NCBI GenBank assembly: GCA_037384885.1
Contig: JARRNO010000082.1
Span: 1-14,554, forward strand
Reading direction: 5' to 3'
DNA from: JARRNO01 sp037384885
GTDB taxonomy: Bacteria; Acidobacteriota; UBA4820; DSQY01
DNA: 14,554 bases
Part shown: positions 1 through 6,993 of the stretch, in pieces
How positions within the stretch are numbered: the stretch's first letter is position 1
Layout of the letters: each line of letters begins with the position of its first letter
Position numbers and translations under genes: made by a program
The notes under the pieces: generated by a model
What the model was told of the DNA's origin: nothing
The model's input: the letters and a program-made list of their open reading frames with translations, nothing else
Database searches by the model: none

Positions 1-1
1 G

Positions 2-376
2 AGCGCCGAAAGCGACGGGATGTTTCAGATCCCCCAGGAATCCGTCAAGTGGAAGGCGCAGGGGCCGGGCTTTGGAATTGCACCGTTCGTCCACTCAGTG
101 ATGCCTAAAGGGGTCAAGGTGAAGCTGGCCCACCGCGTTCTCCCCGAGTACCCCTCCCGGGCGCCTGCTGAAGGATTGGCGGGAAGGGTCGCGATGGGCG
201 TTTCGATTAATGCCGATGGCAGGATTGGAGATGCCTGGGTGCTGAAAAGCACAGGTGATGCCTTTACGGCATCGGCCTTGAACGCCGTGATGCAGTGGCG
301 CTACAAACTGGTTGGAGTGAAGCCCGAGCAGTGCCCCATTCTGTGGCTCATTACCGTCAAATACGCTTTCCACTGA
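2..376 (+). CDS. TonB C-terminal domain protein, 3' fragment (5' end outside window)
   Basis: The reading frame is open from the first bases of the window, so this is the end of a longer gene. The visible part is a TonB_C-type domain. It has a 'YP' motif preceding a G-x-V beta strand, then 'INADGRIGDAWVLKST', then an A-L-x-A-V-x-x-W-x-Y helix and strand, which is the usual signature of TonB family C-terminal domains. The residues just before it ('ESDGMFQIPQES') align with the linker in the two downstream paralogues ('TEAVPFKIPRGS', 'SKMAPLEIPRGA'). The missing part is therefore probably the same N-terminal module seen at 601-1250 and 2551-3150. The ATG at 20 falls inside this conserved linker and is unlikely to be the true start. 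The role is inferred to be periplasmic; no TonB-type membrane anchor or Pro-rich spacer is visible. Confidence 0.75.
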   Translation, partial: SAESDGMFQIPQESVKWKAQGPGFGIAPFVHSVMPKGVKVKLAHRVLPEYPSRAPAEGLAGRVAMGVSINADGRIGDAWVLKSTGDAFTASALNAVMQWRYKLVGVKPEQCPILWLITVKYAFH

Positions 377-483
377 TGTCCTCGTGACTCGTGTGCCTTA
401 AGGAGGGAAGCAGTAGGTTTTCACCCGTGACGCATGAGCGAGCTTCGGCAGGCGCAGAATCTGATGCAGGAGTACCCATAAAC

Positions 484-2436
484 ATGAATCCGAATGAAAT
501 AAGACGGCGTATTGTGCTAAAGAAAATTGCCTCCAGGGCCGCCATTGCGGCCATCCTCTTCACCGTATCCCTTGGCGCCTTGTGCTGGACTTCCAGGAAG
601 GATCGAAAGGAGGCCCGGGCGCTTTGCAAGGAGGTCTCCGCCGCCTACAACCTGCGCAGCGCAGGCGCGAAGCCGTTCCGGCTGAAGGCCAAGTATGAAG
701 GCTATGCCAAAGATCACAAGATTGTATCAGGCACACTCGTTCTCTATTGGAAGTCTCTTGATTCCTGGCGGAAAGAAGTGTCCGTGGGCAAAGCAACCCG
801 GATTATCGTGCGCCATGGTGATCAGGAGGGTATCGTCGATCATGGAACCTGGACCCAGGCGGATGACGACGTGCTGGTCAAGGTGCTTGAGCCCCTTTCC
901 ATTTCCTGGTGGTTGGATCTGCCGAAAGGCAAGCCGGACGGAGTTATGCCGCGCAAGATGGATAACGGGGACCGGGAACTGGATTGCAGCGTTTCTATGG
1001 GAGAGAGATGCTGGATTCATCTGGACCGGGACAAGCGGCGCCTGCTGGCCATTTCCACGGCATCGGGACGAAAATGGTCCTACGTGAGCAGAATATGGGG
1101 TGGTCATCTCCTGCCTTCTATCATCAGGGAAACCGTGAATGGCAGTGGAGTGTCCCAGTGGCGGCTGCTCAACATCTCTGATCTTGGCAAGACCGAAGAA
1201 CCGCTCCTTTCCATACCCGCGAAGGCCTTCATCTATGGGAGCGACGACGGTGGAGGAGACTTCCGCCTGATTGAGGGCGNNNNNNNNGAGAGAGACGGAC
1301 GGGTACGTCATTTAACCATCCACGGGAAAGACAAGAATCCATTTTCCAAGGCCGTCCGTAAGACTCTAGGATACTGGCGATTCCAGTTCCCGCCGTATGC
1401 GCAGAGGGGGCCAATCCTGTGGACCTTGACCGCGAGATTTGAGCCCGACCGCGTAGCCGAACGGACATCCGTTGAGGATCGGAAGGAAGCCGCGGTTTTG
1501 TATCAAAAGGTAGCGAATTCCTACAACCTTCGCGAAAATGGCTCGAGACCCTTTCGACTGAAGGCGCAATATGTATCCACCGGCAAGCGTGTGAATGCGA
1601 TGTATGGGACGTTGGTGCTCGCCTGGGATTCCCCCGAATCATGGCGCGAGGAAATCGTAACGAGTGGAGCGGACAGGGTTTTGATCCGTTCCGGAGACAG
1701 GATCGCACGAATCCTCAAGGGTGAGTGGACCTTGGCCGATGCGGACTTGGCATCGTCTTTGGAAAAGGGGTTGGACGTACTCAATCGCCAAGACTTCTTC
1801 AGGAGCGATCCTATTAAAGTCTTCAGGCGGACTTTGAAGGACGGACGGAAGGTCGTGGATGTTTCCTGGGGAGAAAAGGATAGCCCTGTATTCTTTAGGA
1901 TCCGGCTGGACCCTGAAACGGGAGAATTGCTGGAGACGAACAGGGGCTCAGATGCCAAGACCACTTACCAAAGCAAGAAGATAGGTAATATGTGGGTTCC
2001 TAGCGGAATCCATTATTTTAGAAAGGGCGAAGAAAGAGCCCGCTGGACATTGAGTTCGTTCAACTACATTCAGCACACGGAAGCCGTACCGTTCAAAATT
2101 CCGCGGGGCTCTGCGACTTGGCCCGCCTGCGACGATACGACCGGATATCCGAAGATGGTTAAGGCGGCAGCTCCAAAATATCCGCATTCCGTAGCCTGGA
2201 AGGGGCACGGCGGCGAGGTTGTGATCAAAATTCAGATCGGGTCCACCGGAAAGGTTCTCAGTCAGGAAATAGTGGAAAGCAGCAGACGGGTCTTTGATAA
2301 AGCCAGCTTGAAGACCGCCAAAGAATTCAAGTACCGGCTTCTGCCCTGCCAGCAGGCACGGGCGCCCCTGACACGCTTCCTCACCTTCAAATTCGGTACG
2401 GGGCCGGAGTTGTTGGTGGGAGTCGTGCACAAGTAG
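484..2436 (+). CDS. Membrane-anchored fused two-module protein with TonB_C domains (contains assembly gap)
   Basis: The start is set at ATG 484, which has an AGGAG at 468-472. The frame stays open up to a GTG at 391, but the stretch before 484 looks non-coding. Residues 20-36 form one hydrophobic segment after several basic residues, giving an N-terminal anchor with a periplasmic body. Module 1 (from about base 601) and module 2 (from about base 1471) both begin with an ARALC/AAVLY...YNLR...PFRLKA pattern. This continues as a beta-rich stretch ('GTLVL.W.S..SWR.E', 'IRSGDRIARILKGEWT') that may be a LolA-like fold. Each module ends in a TonB_C domain. The module 1 TonB_C is interrupted by Ns at 1280-1287 and looks about 20 residues too short. 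To the right of the gap, the end of that domain runs in frame into module 2, so the fusion does not depend on the gap. Module 2 has a Cys in 'WPAC' and another in 'LPCQQA'; the module 1 end lacks the latter. The function is unknown. The TonB_C domain could contact other envelope proteins, but energy transduction is not demonstrated. Confidence 0.72.
   Translation: MNPNEIRRRIVLKKIASRAAIAAILFTVSLGALCWTSRKDRKEARALCKEVSAAYNLRSAGAKPFRLKAKYEGYAKDHKIVSGTLVLYWKSLDSWRKEVSVGKATRIIVRHGDQEGIVDHGTWTQADDDVLVKVLEPLSISWWLDLPKGKPDGVMPRKMDNGDRELDCSVSMGERCWIHLDRDKRRLLAISTASGRKWSYVSRIWGGHLLPSIIRETVNGSGVSQWRLLNISDLGKTEEPLLSIPAKAFIYGSDDGGGDFRLIEGXXXERDGRVRHLTIHGKDKNPFSKAVRKTLGYWRFQFPPYAQRGPILWTLTARFEPDRVAERTSVEDRKEAAVLYQKVANSYNLRENGSRPFRLKAQYVSTGKRVNAMYGTLVLAWDSPESWREEIVTSGADRVLIRSGDRIARILKGEWTLADADLASSLEKGLDVLNRQDFFRSDPIKVFRRTLKDGRKVVDVSWGEKDSPVFFRIRLDPETGELLETNRGSDAKTTYQSKKIGNMWVPSGIHYFRKGEERARWTLSSFNYIQHTEAVPFKIPRGSATWPACDDTTGYPKMVKAAAPKYPHSVAWKGHGGEVVIKIQIGSTGKVLSQEIVESSRRVFDKASLKTAKEFKYRLLPCQQARAPLTRFLTFKFGTGPELLVGVVHK
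1280..1287. other. Assembly gap (8 undetermined bases)
   Basis: A run of eight N residues lies inside the two-module gene. It falls within the first TonB_C domain, where a tandemly duplicated sequence could confuse an assembler. Aligning the first TonB_C domain by eye with the one at 2094-2436 suggests that about 22 residues (about 66 bp) are missing between 'IPAK' and 'RDGRV'. The gap size is therefore probably a placeholder, although the eight Ns happen to keep the frame. Confidence 0.95.
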
Positions 2437-2451
2437 AATGGGGGGTTTCAT

Positions 2452-3483
2452 ATGAGGACTCGAAGGTATTGCGCGGCGCTGGCGATGACACTTGCAGTTT
2501 GTTTCTTAGCTCCAAGCTGGATGCCGGTTCGCGCCAATAACCCCGAAGGGCTCAGCCGCAGAGCGCTGACGGCGCTCTGCAAGAAGGCGGAAGCTGGGTA
2601 CGACCTGCGGGCGAAGGGCGCGAAGCCGTTCCGGTTGAAGGCAAGATACGAGTCTGCCAGTAAAGATGGAAAAGTTGTGACAGGAACGTTGACGCTCACA
2701 TGGATGTCCCCTGATTCGTGGCGTGAAGAAATCCAAACAAAGGGTGCCGACAGGACCTTGATCCGCTCAGGAGGGAAGATTGCACGGATCCTCAAGGGTG
2801 AGTGGACCGTTGCCGATGCCGCGACTTCCTATTACCTGGAAAATGGATTGGATAAGTCGACTCAAGACGACCTCCCCCAAACTGAACCTACAAGGGTTAC
2901 CAGGCGGAGGTTGAACGATGGCCGTAAAGTTGTGGATGTCTCAAGGGGCGAAAAGGGCACCCCTGGGTTTTGGGGCATGAGGGTGGATCTCCAAACAGGG
3001 GAACTGCTCGAGGAGGACAGCGGCAGGAATTCAAGATCGCTTTACAAGAATAAAGTTTTGAACGGGAAATTTCTGCCTGAGCGCATACGCTATTTTCAGG
3101 GCGGAAAGGAAACGGCCCGCTGGATACTCGAATCGTTCGCTTATATGACAGAGTCGAAAATGGCGCCACTTGAGATACCACGGGGCGCCCGGACCTGGCC
3201 TGCCTGCGACAAAACAGACGGCTATCCTAAATTGATCAAGAAATCCTTCCCAAAATATCCAAAATCAGCCGTGTGGGATAAGGAGAGCGGCTGGGTTTCC
3301 CTTCGGGTGCAAATTGGTCCCCAGGGACGAATCATACACGAGAAGATTCAAGATAGCAGCAACAAAGTGTTTAACAAAGTCTCCCTGGAAACCGCACATA
3401 AATGGCGATATCAGTTGCTACCCTGCCAGCAGGCGAAGGCTCCGCTGACATGGTTTATCACCTTCAGGTTCAGTGCAAACTGA
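2452..3483 (+). CDS. Secreted one-module protein with C-terminal TonB_C domain
   Basis: This encodes 343 residues, starting at ATG 2452 behind a G-rich ribosome site (GGGGGG, 2440-2445) and 15 bp after the previous stop, so it is cotranscribed. Residues 1-28 form a signal peptide (MRTRR, then a hydrophobic core, then 'PVRANN'), so the mature protein is probably soluble in the periplasm. Residues about 35-235 are the same module as in the upstream gene ('ALCKKAEAGYDLR', 'KPFRLKARYES', 'GTLTLTWMSPDSWREE', 'RIRYFQGGKETARW'). Residues about 240-343 are a TonB_C domain ('KYPKSAVW', 'GWVSLRVQIGPQGRI', 'ASLETAHKWRYQ' type). Cysteines in 'WPAC' and 'LPCQQA' match those of module 2 upstream and could form a disulfide. 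The real function is unknown. A possible LolA/LolB-like lipid-binding fold is inferred only from the strand pattern and the phrase 'GTL..W.SP.SWR'. Confidence 0.8.
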   Translation: MRTRRYCAALAMTLAVCFLAPSWMPVRANNPEGLSRRALTALCKKAEAGYDLRAKGAKPFRLKARYESASKDGKVVTGTLTLTWMSPDSWREEIQTKGADRTLIRSGGKIARILKGEWTVADAATSYYLENGLDKSTQDDLPQTEPTRVTRRRLNDGRKVVDVSRGEKGTPGFWGMRVDLQTGELLEEDSGRNSRSLYKNKVLNGKFLPERIRYFQGGKETARWILESFAYMTESKMAPLEIPRGARTWPACDKTDGYPKLIKKSFPKYPKSAVWDKESGWVSLRVQIGPQGRIIHEKIQDSSNKVFNKVSLETAHKWRYQLLPCQQAKAPLTWFITFRFSAN

Positions 3484-3779
3484 AAGGAGGCGTGCCGCTG
3501 ACGCCCTATGACAAAGGCCAGATTGTGCCGAAACTCGTGAAGACAGTAAATCCGCTGTTTCCGGAGGAGGCGGCGCCGGGCTTGGTCGTAATGCAGGTCA
3601 AGATCGCTTCGAACGGCAGGATTGTCGATGCCGTCGTGCTGAAGAGCACGAATAAGGAGTTGGACAAAGCTGCCCTGGATGCGGTCAGAAAATGGCGCTA
3701 CAGGCTTCAGCCGTGCGAAAAAGTCCGGGCACCCATCCCTTGGGTCGTAACGGCCAAGTTTGGGGGCACTATCTGGTAA
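3450..3779 (+). CDS. Short stand-alone TonB_C domain protein, start uncertain
   Basis: The conserved part runs from about 'KGGVPLTPYDKGQ' to the stop. It is a complete TonB_C domain: 'VNPLFPEEAAPGLVVMQVKI', 'NGRIVDAVVLKSTNKELDKAALDAVRKWRYRLQPC', and it resembles the domain at 2-376 most closely. The start is unclear. In-frame choices are ATG 3402, ATG 3450, GTG 3492 and CTG 3498. Bases 3402-3483 overlap the previous gene, and the residues read there look like a shadow of it. ATG 3450 is chosen because it keeps the overlap to 34 bp and has a weak GAAGG 10 nt upstream. An AAAGGAGG overlaps the upstream stop, but GTG 3492 is only 1 nt from it. No signal peptide or anchor is visible, so this may be a remnant of a larger gene or the separated tail of a fusion. 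Confidence 0.6.
   Translation: MVYHLQVQCKLKGGVPLTPYDKGQIVPKLVKTVNPLFPEEAAPGLVVMQVKIASNGRIVDAVVLKSTNKELDKAALDAVRKWRYRLQPCEKVRAPIPWVVTAKFGGTIW
3483..3490 (+). promoter_or_regulatory. Shine-Dalgarno-like AAAGGAGG at a gene junction
   Basis: A near-perfect anti-16S match begins at the last base of the TGA that ends the 343-residue gene. The only suitably spaced in-frame start for the next TonB_C domain is CTG 3498 (7 nt). GTG 3492 is 1 nt away. It may support coupled reinitiation, or it may be a leftover from a lost start. Confidence 0.35.
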
Positions 3780-3826
3780 AGCATCCGGTAGCGGAAGAGC
3801 TTCCGGAATATGGCGTAGGGGGACGA

Positions 3827-5179
3827 ATGAGTGATGAGGCCAAGGATTATGGCCCAGAGGCTGATTTTTCTCCCTCTGAGCGTCTCGCTTTCCAACTGAA
3901 AAGACTGATGAGGGTCCTGCGGACTCAGCGCGGCGGAAGCAAGACTGGGAAGAAGGTTTTCTGGAAAGAGCTGGCCATCACGGTTGTGCTTCTGGCGATC
4001 TGGCAGGCGTTTTCCTACTGGGTCCCGAATCCGGTCTTCAGGTGGGACGCCGCCAAGCCGATGTACGGTGTCCCCAGGAGCTATATAAGAATCGGCGCGC
4101 TCGGCATCACGCCATACCTCGTGGCGCACGGCCTCATGTTCTGGATCGTCATGGTCTTTTCCCGACTGCGCCGGATGGAATTCCGCTATCGCTTTCGGCT
4201 CAATTACCATGTTCTGGGGTTGACCGTCTTCTTCTCGCTCCTGCAGGGTTGGATCCGCATGCAGCAAGGGGGCTCTCGGGAAATCATCCAGCCATTCTTT
4301 CTGGGGCACCCCAACCTTTATAGGCTCGTTGGAGTGAGCGCTTTTGCCGCCGGCGTCTGCTTTTCGCTCTGGATTCTTTCGCTCATCCATCGCTACGGTC
4401 TGCCTTGCCCGCTGACGTGCATGCTGGTCTGGGCGGCGTTTGCACACTTCTATTTCATCTCCCAAACCGGGCGGGCACTCCATTCCGTAGGTGTCACGAA
4501 GAATCACCCCCGCCAGTGGATCTTCATGATCCTCATGGGATTGATCCTGCTGGTCATCTTCATGTGGGCTGGTGGGGCGAAGGTTTGGAGAACAGTGAGG
4601 GAAACACGTACGGCCCGGCTCTTCATGAGATTGAAATTTTTTGAGCCGCCGTTTTATGTGTTCGGGCAGTTTTCGATCCACTTCGTCGGCGGGGCCCTGG
4701 GCGTCGCCGCCGATTTAGTTTTCCTGGTGACCATTCTGGGAGGGCTGTCCTGGAGAGATCCCATGTCAAGGTTCACAAACTGGCAATTGCAGCATTACGG
4801 GGCCGCCATTCTCATTGCCATGGCTTTGGTTCCCCTGGGGGCGGTCGCGGTTTACCGTTTGATCTACAACCCCGTTCTCAGGCTCAAGCTGGGCCGGACG
4901 TTGGGCCTGGAAGAACCGGCTGACGGCCTGAGGAAGCAGACATGGGCTGCCCTCCTTGCCTGGTGCCTCTTCGGCGTTGGGATGTTGGGGATCACGTACT
5001 TCAAGAGTTCCTTCTTGAACGTTTACTGGCCGTATGTTTCTCTTCCCTATTTCAGTGTCTGGAGCTTAGTGCTTCTTGCCTTTACTGTGGTCTTCCTCCG
5101 GCGCCTGTACCGGCTCCGTCTGGAAGGCCCGCATGCCGTGCTCCTGACGCACGGTTACTACGAGCCAGCGAAGAGTTGA
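3827..5179 (+). CDS. Divergent SecY-like ten-TM membrane protein
   Basis: This encodes 450 residues; ATG 3827 is preceded by AGGGGG (3817-3822) and lies 47 bp after the TonB_C gene. Ten hydrophobic segments are visible at roughly 47-64, 88-110, 127-144, 167-186, 193-210, 230-247, 278-304, 324-345, 373-390 and 405-424, the number and length expected of SecY. Local resemblances to E. coli SecY, from memory, occur in the right order. TM1 'LLAIWQAFSYWVP' corresponds to 'LIVFRIGSFIP'. 'ALGITPY' (91-97) corresponds to 'ALGIMPY'. 'AAGVCFSLWILSLIHRYGL' corresponds to the TM4 'TGTMFLMWLGEQITERGI'. 'YRLIYNP' (343-349) followed by 'GLRKQT' corresponds to 'TALVFNP...GIRPGEQT'. The segment between TM1 and 'ALGITPY' is about 14 residues shorter than in E. 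coli, so the plug helix is probably reduced or absent. If it is a translocon relative, it is a specialised paralogue and not the housekeeping one, since no ribosomal-protein genes surround it. An unrelated ten-TM protein remains possible. Confidence 0.6.
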   Translation: MSDEAKDYGPEADFSPSERLAFQLKRLMRVLRTQRGGSKTGKKVFWKELAITVVLLAIWQAFSYWVPNPVFRWDAAKPMYGVPRSYIRIGALGITPYLVAHGLMFWIVMVFSRLRRMEFRYRFRLNYHVLGLTVFFSLLQGWIRMQQGGSREIIQPFFLGHPNLYRLVGVSAFAAGVCFSLWILSLIHRYGLPCPLTCMLVWAAFAHFYFISQTGRALHSVGVTKNHPRQWIFMILMGLILLVIFMWAGGAKVWRTVRETRTARLFMRLKFFEPPFYVFGQFSIHFVGGALGVAADLVFLVTILGGLSWRDPMSRFTNWQLQHYGAAILIAMALVPLGAVAVYRLIYNPVLRLKLGRTLGLEEPADGLRKQTWAALLAWCLFGVGMLGITYFKSSFLNVYWPYVSLPYFSVWSLVLLAFTVVFLRRLYRLRLEGPHAVLLTHGYYEPAKS

Positions 5180-5306
5180 ACGACCCAACGTAACCTACGG
5201 CTGGGCCGGGTGTCGGGCCGCACGTGGTAGAATTTCTTCTTACCGGCAACTTGCGACACGCCTGAAGCAACGTTTCACCGGCGCGATTTCAGCCAGGGGA
5301 GGGGAC

Positions 5307-6920
5307 ATGGTCAAGCGCGTTCTGTTTCTGTCTTTCATGCTGTCGTTCGCCTTTGCGGCGTGGACAAACGCCTGCACGAACATCATCGTCACCAAGGGCG
5401 CCTCCAAGAACGGTACCGTGATCATCACCTATTCGGTGGACGGTGAGTTCCTGCCCATGCTGCGCTGTACGCCGGCCGCCGACCACAAGCCCGGCGAAAT
5501 ATTCGAAGTGCGCGACTGGCACGGCAACGTGCGGGCGAGGATCCCGCAGGTTCCTCATACCTACGCCGTGTGCGGCATTATGAACGAACACCAGCTCGCC
5601 ATCGGCGAAACGACCTTCGACGGGCGGCTCGAGCTTCAGAATAAAAAGGTGGGCATCAACTACTGGTCCCTCATGCAGATCGCCCTCCAACGCGCGCGGA
5701 CGGCCCGCCAGGCGATTCACGTCATGACAGATCTCGTGGAGAAATACGGCTACTCCTCCACCGGCGAGACCTTCACCATCGCCGATCCGAATGAAGTCTG
5801 GCTTCTCGAAATGATCGGCAAGGGGCCGGATGTAAAGGGGGCGGTCTGGGTGGCCCGCCGGGTGCCGGACGGCATGATCTCGGCTCATGCCAACAAGGCC
5901 CGCATCGGGGCGTTCCCGCTGCACGACCCGGACCACTGCCTCTATTCGCCAGACGTGATCGAGTTTGCGGAACAGAAGGGCTACTACGATCCCAAGACAG
6001 ACGGCGCCTTCAGGTTCTGCGATGTGTATTGCCCCGCCTCCCCCGAGAAGCTTCGTTACACCGCCACGCGCGTCTGGTCCATCTTCCGCCGCGCGGCGCC
6101 GTCGCTCCACCTGTCCATGGACTACAACCGGGGCCTAAAGGGCGCCAAACCCTACCCGCTCTGGATCAAGGCGGACAGCAAGCTGTCCGTGCAGGACGTG
6201 ATGGCCCTCATGCGGGACCATTACGAAGGCACGCCGCTGGATATGACGAAGGGCGTGGATTCGGGCCCCTTCGGCTCGCCGCTGCGCTGCCGGCCCATGA
6301 CCTTCAAGGTGGGCGGGCAGACGTATTCGTGGGAGCGTCCCATCTCCACGCAGCAGACGGGGTGCTCCTTCGTGGCGAACCTGCGCGGCTCAATGCCCGA
6401 TCCGATCGGTGGTGTGCTCTGGTACGGAGTGGATGACACCTACACGAGCTGCTACTTCCCGCTCTACGCGGGGATTTCGCAGGTGCCGGCGGCCTTCGCA
6501 CGTGGAACGATCCGGCGTTTTTCATGGGATTCCGCCTGGTGGGTCTTCAACCTGGTGGCCAACTACGCTCAGCTCAAGTATTCCTACATGGTCAAGGACA
6601 TCGTGAAGGTGCAGAAGGAGCTGGAGGGGGACTTCTTTGCCATGCAGCCGTCGGTGGAAAGGACGGCGCTGCAGCTTTACCAGAAAAACCCAGAGTCCGC
6701 GAGACGCTTTCTCACGCGCTACAGCGTGGCGGCCGGAGACCGCGTCTTCGCCCGCTGGAAGGAGCTGGCGGCGACGCTCTTCACGAAGTACAACGACGGC
6801 TATGTCATGGACCACCAGGGGCGGCACCAGGAGAAGGGCTATCCTGAGGACTGGCTGCGCGACGTCGTGAAGGAGCGGCCGGAGCAGTTCAAGCTGCCGG
6901 AAGACGGCGGTACCCAGTGA
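5307..6920 (+). CDS. Secreted C69-family dipeptidase (Ntn hydrolase)
   Basis: This encodes 537 residues; ATG 5307 follows a strong AGGGGAGGGG (5295-5304). Peptidase family C69 enzymes are N-terminal-nucleophile hydrolases that cleave dipeptides using an exposed Cys. Here a signal peptide (residues 1-22, ending 'AAWTNA') is followed directly by C23 in 'CTNIIVTKGASKNGT', the expected nucleophile context. Signal-peptide cleavage alone could therefore generate the active N-terminus. Further family landmarks are 'EVWLLEMIGKGP', 'PDGMISAHANKARIG', 'LYSPDVIEFAEQKGYYDP', 'WSIFRRAAPSL', 'LMRDHYEGTPLDMTKG', 'WERPISTQQTG' and 'WYGVDDTYTSCYFPLY'. The protein ends in a helical region with 'KYNDGYV' and 'GYPEDWLRDVV'. 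It is full length for the periplasmic members of the family. It lies 127 bp after the SecY-like gene on the same strand, and a terminator hairpin follows. It probably supplies amino acids from peptides. Confidence 0.9.
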   Translation: MVKRVLFLSFMLSFAFAAWTNACTNIIVTKGASKNGTVIITYSVDGEFLPMLRCTPAADHKPGEIFEVRDWHGNVRARIPQVPHTYAVCGIMNEHQLAIGETTFDGRLELQNKKVGINYWSLMQIALQRARTARQAIHVMTDLVEKYGYSSTGETFTIADPNEVWLLEMIGKGPDVKGAVWVARRVPDGMISAHANKARIGAFPLHDPDHCLYSPDVIEFAEQKGYYDPKTDGAFRFCDVYCPASPEKLRYTATRVWSIFRRAAPSLHLSMDYNRGLKGAKPYPLWIKADSKLSVQDVMALMRDHYEGTPLDMTKGVDSGPFGSPLRCRPMTFKVGGQTYSWERPISTQQTGCSFVANLRGSMPDPIGGVLWYGVDDTYTSCYFPLYAGISQVPAAFARGTIRRFSWDSAWWVFNLVANYAQLKYSYMVKDIVKVQKELEGDFFAMQPSVERTALQLYQKNPESARRFLTRYSVAAGDRVFARWKELAATLFTKYNDGYVMDHQGRHQEKGYPEDWLRDVVKERPEQFKLPEDGGTQ

Positions 6921-6940
6921 GTCGTGAATCGAAAATGAAA

Positions 6941-6972
6941 ACAAAGGACCGCCCCTCCGGGCGGTCCTTTGT
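6941..6972. terminator. Bidirectional hairpin between convergent genes
   Basis: A perfect 14-bp inverted repeat (6941-6954 and 6959-6972) flanks a CTCC loop. It contains a GC-rich core and A-rich or T-rich ends (AAAGGACCGCCC and GGGCGGTCCTTT). It lies 20 bp after the dipeptidase stop and 21 bp after the stop of the convergent outer-membrane gene, the right place to end both transcripts. The T run is short (TTT), so termination may not be complete. Confidence 0.85.
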
Positions 6973-6993
6973 GTAAATGGGATTGGTCTGATC

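Larger units (their letters stand above)
601..3483 (+). repeat. Tandem paralogous modules (three copies of module + TonB_C)
   Basis: Three homologous units lie head to tail: about 601-1437 (shortened by the N gap), 1471-2409 and 2551-3480. Parts of two more copies flank them: a TonB_C at 2-376 and a TonB_C at about 3498-3779. Copies 2 and 3 are closest. Over the 33 residues beginning V/TLIRSG, 23 are identical. At DNA level a 21-nt stretch at 1711-1731 recurs exactly at 2788-2808. Copies 1 and 3 share an exact 18-nt stretch (664-681 and 2617-2634). The pattern indicates repeated local gene duplication with one in-frame fusion. Confidence 0.8.

Noticed and set aside
3470..3490. A programmed -1 frameshift joining the 343-residue protein to the next TonB_C domain
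   Set aside because: No X XXY YYZ slippery heptamer is present near the TGA at 3481, and no clear downstream pseudoknot was seen; an ordinary indel or reinitiation is simpler.
2..3779. Naming any of the TonB_C proteins tonB
   Set aside because: None shows the short N-terminal anchor plus Pro-rich periplasm-spanning segment of TonB, and no exbB or exbD lies nearby.
3707..4681. A 324-codon open frame on the - strand opposite the SecY-like gene
   Set aside because: Its product is rich in Glu, Asp, His, Arg and Pro with no motif, as expected for the complement of a hydrophobic membrane-protein gene.
5180..5306. A promoter or terminator between the SecY-like and dipeptidase genes
   Set aside because: A TAGAAT at 5228-5233 lacks a -35 box at a proper distance, and the GGCC-rich stretch near 5204-5220 forms only a 4-bp stem.
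5289..6110. A 273-codon open frame on the - strand opposite the dipeptidase
   Set aside because: The + strand frame is a clear C69 peptidase with a signal peptide and a strong ribosome site; the opposite frame is a shadow.
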